The notes under the pieces are model-generated. The model was not told the DNA's origin. It ran no database searches and saw only the letters and a list, made by a program, of their open reading frames with translations. 64,000 nucleotides of DNA, taken from the NCBI GenBank assembly GCA_016708345.1, contig JADJFX010000038.1, positions 94,728-158,727 of the forward strand, read 5' to 3'. Positions 59,852 to 64,000 of the stretch are shown in pieces. Position numbers and translations under genes: made by a program. Source of the DNA: Candidatus Rhodoferax bjergmarkensis. GTDB taxonomy: Bacteria > Pseudomonadota > Gammaproteobacteria > Burkholderiales > Burkholderiaceae_C. Within the stretch, counting starts at the first letter, position 1; each line of letters begins with the position of its first letter.

Positions 59852-62146
59852 TTAAGCGGCTTTGGCTTTGGTGCCCGCCACAGGCAGCGCCTCCACCGGT
59901 TTGCGTTTGCCGCCTGTGAGCAGGCGCAGCGCAAACAAGGCAAGGAACACCGTGCCGATGGCAAACACAATGTCGCCCGGCACCCGCAGCCACACCAGCG
60001 TTTCCATAAAGTGCGAGTGGATCACCTCGGGTGAGCGGGCAAACCACATGCCTTGGGTGATGCTGGCCCAGGCCTGGTAGATGCCGGCGGGCACCAGTGA
60101 CATAAACACCATCATGGCCAAGCCAATGTTGAGCGACCAGAACATGGGTGCCAGCAAGCGGTCAGACCAGGCCAAACGCTCGGACAGACCTCGCAGGCAA
60201 AACAGCAGCAAGCCGATGCCCAGCATGCCGTAGACGCCAAACAGCGCCGCGTGCCCGTGGGCGGCGGTCATGTTCAGACCCTGCATGTAATACAGTGCAA
60301 TCGGCGTGTTGATCGAGAAACCGAGCAAGCCTGCGCCGACCACGTTCCAGAAGCCCACCGCGATGAAGCTCAATATCGACCATTTGTAAGCTTGCACCCA
60401 TGGCGCAGCTTTGGAGCGCTGGTAGTTGCGGTAGGCCTCGACCCCGATCATGGCCAGCGGAACCACTTCCAGCGCCGAGAACATGGCACCGATGGCGATC
60501 ACAAAGGTGGGCGTGCCGGTGAAGTACAGGTGATGCAGCGTGCCCAGAATTCCGCCGAACAGGAACACAATGGTTTCCAGAATGATGGCGCTGTTGGCGG
60601 TGGCTGCGCGGATCAGACCCAGGCGGGTGAACAGCAGGGCAATCACGGCAGTGGCAAACACTTCAAAAAAGCCTTCCACCCACAGGTGCACCAGCCACCA
60701 GCGCCAGTATTCGATCATCGCGTAGTGCGTATGTTTGCCCCAGGTGAGCGAGGTAGCGTAAAAGCCGCCAATACACAAGGCGGCCAGGAACACCATGGCA
60801 ATCAGGCCCCGGCTTTCTGAGGGGGTTTTCAATGCGGGCATCAAACCGCGCCCGAGCAGCGTCACCCAAAACAGCAGGCCCACGAACAGCAGAATTTGCC
60901 AGACGCGGCCCATGCTGGTGAATTCCAGGCCCTGGTTGCCAACCCAGAACGAGAAATCATTGCCCATGTGTTGCAAAGTGCCGATCCAGCCGGTGGCGGT
61001 GGAGCCCACCACGATGAAAAGCAGGGCGTAAAACAGCAGGTTCACGCCAAGTTTTTGGTACTTGGGCTCATGGCCCGAAATCGCCGGGGCAATGTACAAG
61101 CCGGTGGCCAGCCAGGCGGTGGCAATCCACAAGACGGCAAACTGGGTATGGATGGTGCGGCTGACGGTAAAAGGCAGAATCTGCGCCAGTGGGAAACCAA
61201 AAAAGCTCTGGCCTTCCACCGCGTAGTGCGCGGTGATGACGCCCATGCCCACTTGGGCGAGGATCAGGCCGATCACCACATAAAAATACTTGCGCGTGGC
61301 CAGCATGGAGGGTGTGGGTTTCAGGTCAAACAGCGGGTCGGTCTTGGGCGGCTTGGGGTCGCTTTCTTCTTTTTGCGTTGAATGAAAGAACAACATGCCA
61401 GCAATCGCAGCAATCATGAAGATGATGCTGGCAATCGACCAGATACCGGCACCGGCGGTGGGCGTATTGCCCACCAGCGGCTCGTGGGGCCAGTTGCTGG
61501 TGTAGCTCAGATCCGTTTCGCCGGGCCGGTCGGTGGCGGCGGACCAGCTTGACCAGAACATGAAGGCGGGCAAAGCCTGCAGATCCAGCGGGTCGGGCAA
61601 AGACCCCGCGCTCATGGCGTATTGCTCGCGCAGCTTGTCCAGCGACGCGTCATTGCCAAACAGGCCCATGTAGTGCTGCACCACCTGCTGCACGGCCTCA
61701 AAACGCTCGGGCGAGAGCGTGAGGGTGCCGGTTTGGGCGTCATACGTGTTGCGCCGCATCTCCACCTTGAGTCGGGCATTGAGTTCGGCTTGTTGGCCCA
61801 CACTCAGTTGTTCAAACGGTTGTTTGAAATCCTGCTTGGCCCAGATGGCGCGCAAGGCCAGCGCCTCGCGGTGCAGCCAGTCTGCTGACCAGTCCGGGGC
61901 GACATAGCTGCCGTGGCCCCAAACCGAGCCCAGTTGCTGGCCACCAGCCGAGAGCCAGGCTTCCTGGCCGCGTTGCACCTGCCCTTCAGAGAACAAAACC
62001 TTGCCCTCGGTGCTTGAGACTTGTTTGGGGATCGGCGGGGCGGTCAGGTAAATTTCTGTGCCGACCCAGCCCAGGACGGCGAAGGACAGGGCGCAGATAA
62101 CTGCGAGCCAGGTCCAGAGTTTGCGCGTGGCGTGCATGATGAACAT
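59852..62146 (-). CDS. norB: Quinol-dependent nitric oxide reductase
   Basis: A 764-residue qNor that reduces NO to N2O using quinol directly, without NorC. It carries the N-terminal extension of about 230 residues with a periplasmic domain (GSVWGHGSYVAPDWSADWLHREA) and then the 12-helix NorB core. Metal-ligand histidines are visible in LVHLWVEGFFEV, TLHHLYFTG and AHGHAALFGVYG, and a further haem ligand in TIHTQFAVLW. ATG at 62146 has GAAAGG upstream; a second ATG (MHATRK) is three codons later. Divergent from hemN, with NsrR-like sites between them. Confidence 0.96.
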   Translation of the reverse strand: MFIMHATRKLWTWLAVICALSFAVLGWVGTEIYLTAPPIPKQVSSTEGKVLFSEGQVQRGQEAWLSAGGQQLGSVWGHGSYVAPDWSADWLHREALALRAIWAKQDFKQPFEQLSVGQQAELNARLKVEMRRNTYDAQTGTLTLSPERFEAVQQVVQHYMGLFGNDASLDKLREQYAMSAGSLPDPLDLQALPAFMFWSSWSAATDRPGETDLSYTSNWPHEPLVGNTPTAGAGIWSIASIIFMIAAIAGMLFFHSTQKEESDPKPPKTDPLFDLKPTPSMLATRKYFYVVIGLILAQVGMGVITAHYAVEGQSFFGFPLAQILPFTVSRTIHTQFAVLWIATAWLATGLYIAPAISGHEPKYQKLGVNLLFYALLFIVVGSTATGWIGTLQHMGNDFSFWVGNQGLEFTSMGRVWQILLFVGLLFWVTLLGRGLMPALKTPSESRGLIAMVFLAALCIGGFYATSLTWGKHTHYAMIEYWRWWLVHLWVEGFFEVFATAVIALLFTRLGLIRAATANSAIILETIVFLFGGILGTLHHLYFTGTPTFVIAIGAMFSALEVVPLAMIGVEAYRNYQRSKAAPWVQAYKWSILSFIAVGFWNVVGAGLLGFSINTPIALYYMQGLNMTAAHGHAALFGVYGMLGIGLLLFCLRGLSERLAWSDRLLAPMFWSLNIGLAMMVFMSLVPAGIYQAWASITQGMWFARSPEVIHSHFMETLVWLRVPGDIVFAIGTVFLALFALRLLTGGKRKPVEALPVAGTKAKAA

Positions 62147-62201
62147 TGCCTTTCTGGTAAGTTGAAAAGGGATGCAGCACCGCAGGAAATAAGTGCCGCA
62201 T

Positions 62202-62251
62202 AAGATGCATGTTACATATCTCTATTAAAAGATGCAAGTTACATGATTCTT
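62202..62251 (-). promoter_or_regulatory. Two NsrR-like sites upstream of norB
   Basis: AAGATGCATGTTACAT (62202-62217) and AAGATGCAAGTTACAT (62229-62244) are direct repeats 27 bp apart. Each starts with the AAGATGCA half-site and is followed by a weaker inverted half (ATATCTC, ATGATTCTT). The NsrR consensus is AAGATGYATTT plus its complement, so NO-responsive derepression of norB is likely. Confidence 0.6.
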
Positions 62252-62374
62252 TAACCGTGTGGCCACCATGGCTTTGTCAAACCCAGCGCATCAGGAGAAA
62301 ACCGGATAATTAGTCAAATGGATGCGCGGCCCTCACAGGCAAAGGTCCATCAACCGTCATCGAAAAGCCATCCC

Positions 62375-63766
62375 ATGAACACATTGCCAGACATCGAATT
62401 CTCTGAAACCCTGATCCGCCGCTTTGACAAACTCGGCCCGCGCTACACCTCTTACCCCACGGCGGACCGGTTTCATGCTGAATTTACCGAGTCCTTGTAC
62501 ACGGAGTACCTGGCGCAGCGTGCCAAGCCAGGCAGCCAGAACCCACCCTTGTCGATTTACGTGCATCTGCCGTTTTGCGAGTCGCTGTGCTACTTTTGTG
62601 CGTGCAACAAAATCATCACCCAGGATCGCAGCCGCACTACCGAGTACTTGCGCTACCTGGCCAAAGAAATGGCGCTGGTAACCCAGCATCTTGGCCCGGA
62701 CCGGCGCACGGCACAGTTGCACTTTGGCGGCGGCACGCCGACGTTCCTGAGCCCGGACGAATTGCGCGAGCTGATGGCCATGCTGCGCAGCCATTTCAAC
62801 TTTTTGCCGGACGCCGAGCTGGGCATTGAAATCGACCCGCGCACGGTCAATGACGGCACCATGACCATGCTGGCCGAGTTGGGCTTTAACCGCACCAGCT
62901 TTGGCGTGCAGGACTTTGACCCCGCAGTGCAGCAGTCGGTCAACCGCATTCAGCCCTACGAGATGGTGGAAAAGGCCGTCACCGCCAGCCGCAAGGCGGG
63001 TTTTGAGTCGGTCAACGCGGACCTGATTTACGGGCTGCCCAAACAATCACTGGAGAGCTTCAACCAAACGCTGGACCGGGTGATAGAGCTGGCCCCGGAG
63101 CGCATTGCGCTTTACAACTACGCCCATTTGCCCAGCCGCTTCAAGGCCCAGCGCTTGATTGTGGAAGCTGACTTGCCCAGTGCCGAATTGCGCTTGCAAA
63201 TCTTTCTGATGTCGGTGCGTCGCCTGCTCGACGCGGGTTATATCTACATCGGACTGGACCACTTTTCCAAGCCGGACGATGAGCTGAACAAAGCACGGCT
63301 GGACAAGAGCCTGCACCGCAACTTTCAGGGCTACACCACGCGCGCCGATTGTGATTTGATCGGCTTTGGCGTGTCGGCCATTGGCAAGGTCGGCCACTCC
63401 TACAGCCAGTCGGTGCGCACCGTGAAGGCCTATTACGAACATCTGGACGCCGACCAGCTGCCCATTGAAAAGGGCTTTGCCCTGAGCCCCGACGATGTGC
63501 TGCGCCGCCAGGTCATCATGGAACTGATGTGCAGCGGCCCGGTCAACTTTGCCGCCATCAATGCCGCGCATGGCATCGATTTTTGCAGCTACTTTGCGCC
63601 GGAACTGTCGCAACTGACGATGTATGAAGACGCCGAGCTGATCACCGTGGACGAGAACAGCATTTCCGTCACACCCAAGGGGCGCATGTTCGTGCGAGCG
63701 GTGGGCATGGTGTTTGACAAATACCTGGCGCAGCAAACCAGTGCGAAGTACTCCAAGCTGATTTAG
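62375..63766 (+). CDS. hemN: Oxygen-independent coproporphyrinogen III oxidase
   Basis: A 463-residue radical-SAM enzyme converting coproporphyrinogen III to protoporphyrinogen IX without oxygen. The cluster motif is C68-x3-C72-x2-C75 (CESLCYFC) with HLPFC; the SAM-binding FGGGTPTFL and DHFSKPDDEL are present. ATG 62375 gives the family N-terminus; an in-frame ATG at 62318 exists, with AGGAGA too far upstream. It is divergent from norB, consistent with haem supply during anaerobic respiration. Confidence 0.95.
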   Translation: MNTLPDIEFSETLIRRFDKLGPRYTSYPTADRFHAEFTESLYTEYLAQRAKPGSQNPPLSIYVHLPFCESLCYFCACNKIITQDRSRTTEYLRYLAKEMALVTQHLGPDRRTAQLHFGGGTPTFLSPDELRELMAMLRSHFNFLPDAELGIEIDPRTVNDGTMTMLAELGFNRTSFGVQDFDPAVQQSVNRIQPYEMVEKAVTASRKAGFESVNADLIYGLPKQSLESFNQTLDRVIELAPERIALYNYAHLPSRFKAQRLIVEADLPSAELRLQIFLMSVRRLLDAGYIYIGLDHFSKPDDELNKARLDKSLHRNFQGYTTRADCDLIGFGVSAIGKVGHSYSQSVRTVKAYYEHLDADQLPIEKGFALSPDDVLRRQVIMELMCSGPVNFAAINAAHGIDFCSYFAPELSQLTMYEDAELITVDENSISVTPKGRMFVRAVGMVFDKYLAQQTSAKYSKLI

Positions 63767-64000
63767 CTTTGGATGCCTCGCTTTGCATGATTAAAAATGC
63801 CATTGCCGCACGTTCTGTAGATAGTTTGCTCAAAAGAGAAGTAATAAACATGCCTGGTGGCGTGCTGTTGCGGTTACGAAATATCCTTAATGCGAGCCTG
63901 TTCCTTTTTCCATGTTTACAGTCGGATTGAGGGCGCTTTCAAGGTGCGATGCACTTGGCCCCGTGTGATTGAAATGCCTATCCGTCGTTGGAGAACAGAG
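63767..64000. other. Right edge of the window, no supported gene
   Basis: About 230 bp after hemN. No reading frame with a ribosome binding site or recognisable sequence is seen; no clear terminator hairpin was found either. Confidence 0.5.

Noticed and set aside
1..64000. tRNA genes and prophage genes
   Set aside because: No cloverleaf-like GTTC-A/G-A loops with acceptor stems, integrase, capsid or tail genes were recognised by eye on either strand.

Overview
The window is about 64 kb of high-GC, gene-dense bacterial chromosome. Gene content and protein style point to a betaproteobacterium of the Comamonadaceae, Rhodoferax/Polaromonas-like. This is an inference from the cd1 nitrite reductase, the quinol-type NO reductase, the SHP/DHC/cytochrome b cluster, the wax ester synthase and the dispersed AGCTGCT-type repeats; no rRNA or tRNA gene is present to confirm it.

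Layout. 1-3.4 kb: glycogen genes glgB-glgX, translationally coupled, with glgX running off the left edge. 3.6-4.6 kb: a glycine-zipper envelope protein and infA. 5-8.8 kb: a c-type/b-type cytochrome cluster (SHP, diheme DHC, cytochrome b) followed by its own two-component system. 8.9-12.6 kb: wax ester synthase/DGAT, ilvE, a small zinc-finger protein and a heptosyltransferase joined through a run of 15 G. 12.8-16.6 kb: a 1273-codon SARP-cyclase-ATPase-TPR regulator. 17.3-18.6 kb: a GDSL esterase lipoprotein. 18.8-21.2 kb: an ABC-F gene split by a repeat insertion, plus a truncated ATPase remnant. 21.6-24.8 kb: RNase P RNA, a frame-broken cysK and a large FAD enzyme. 25-29.8 kb: nirS, htpX and a degenerate GGDEF-EAL protein. 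30-34.3 kb: a dead DUF433/DUF5615 toxin-antitoxin pair, a DUF3025 gene, pyrC, an SPFH lipoprotein and a LysR regulator. 34.4-38.7 kb: a caspase-like lipoprotein, a vapBC pair split by a MITE-like element, and pilU. 39-43 kb: a fatty-acid oxidation operon (fadH and an acyl-CoA dehydrogenase) behind two copies of a palindromic operator. 43.1-44.9 kb: a gene-poor stretch and a Phd/ParE pair whose antitoxin start is disrupted by G14C14. 45-50.8 kb: pepP, murU, speD, then tkt and gap. 51-58.3 kb: a DUF2505 protein, a secreted CocE/NonD hydrolase with a Lif-like chaperone candidate, asparaginase, a DUF4139 protein and an orphan BrnA antitoxin. 58.5-63.8 kb: a small hypothetical gene, a methyltransferase flanked by duplicated hairpins, and the divergent pair norB/hemN.

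Together the core genes describe a facultative denitrifier (NirS, qNor, anaerobic haem synthesis by HemN) that stores glycogen and probably neutral lipid and degrades fatty acids. The most striking feature is the load of small repeats. At least three dispersed families (here called A, B and C) and one further insertion sit between genes and inside genes. They supply stop codons, insert in frame, split a toxin-antitoxin operon or break a gene. Four toxin-antitoxin modules are present and each carries some lesion or interruption. Several lesions are one-base changes at homopolymers, so sequencing or assembly error must be excluded before any is treated as biological.
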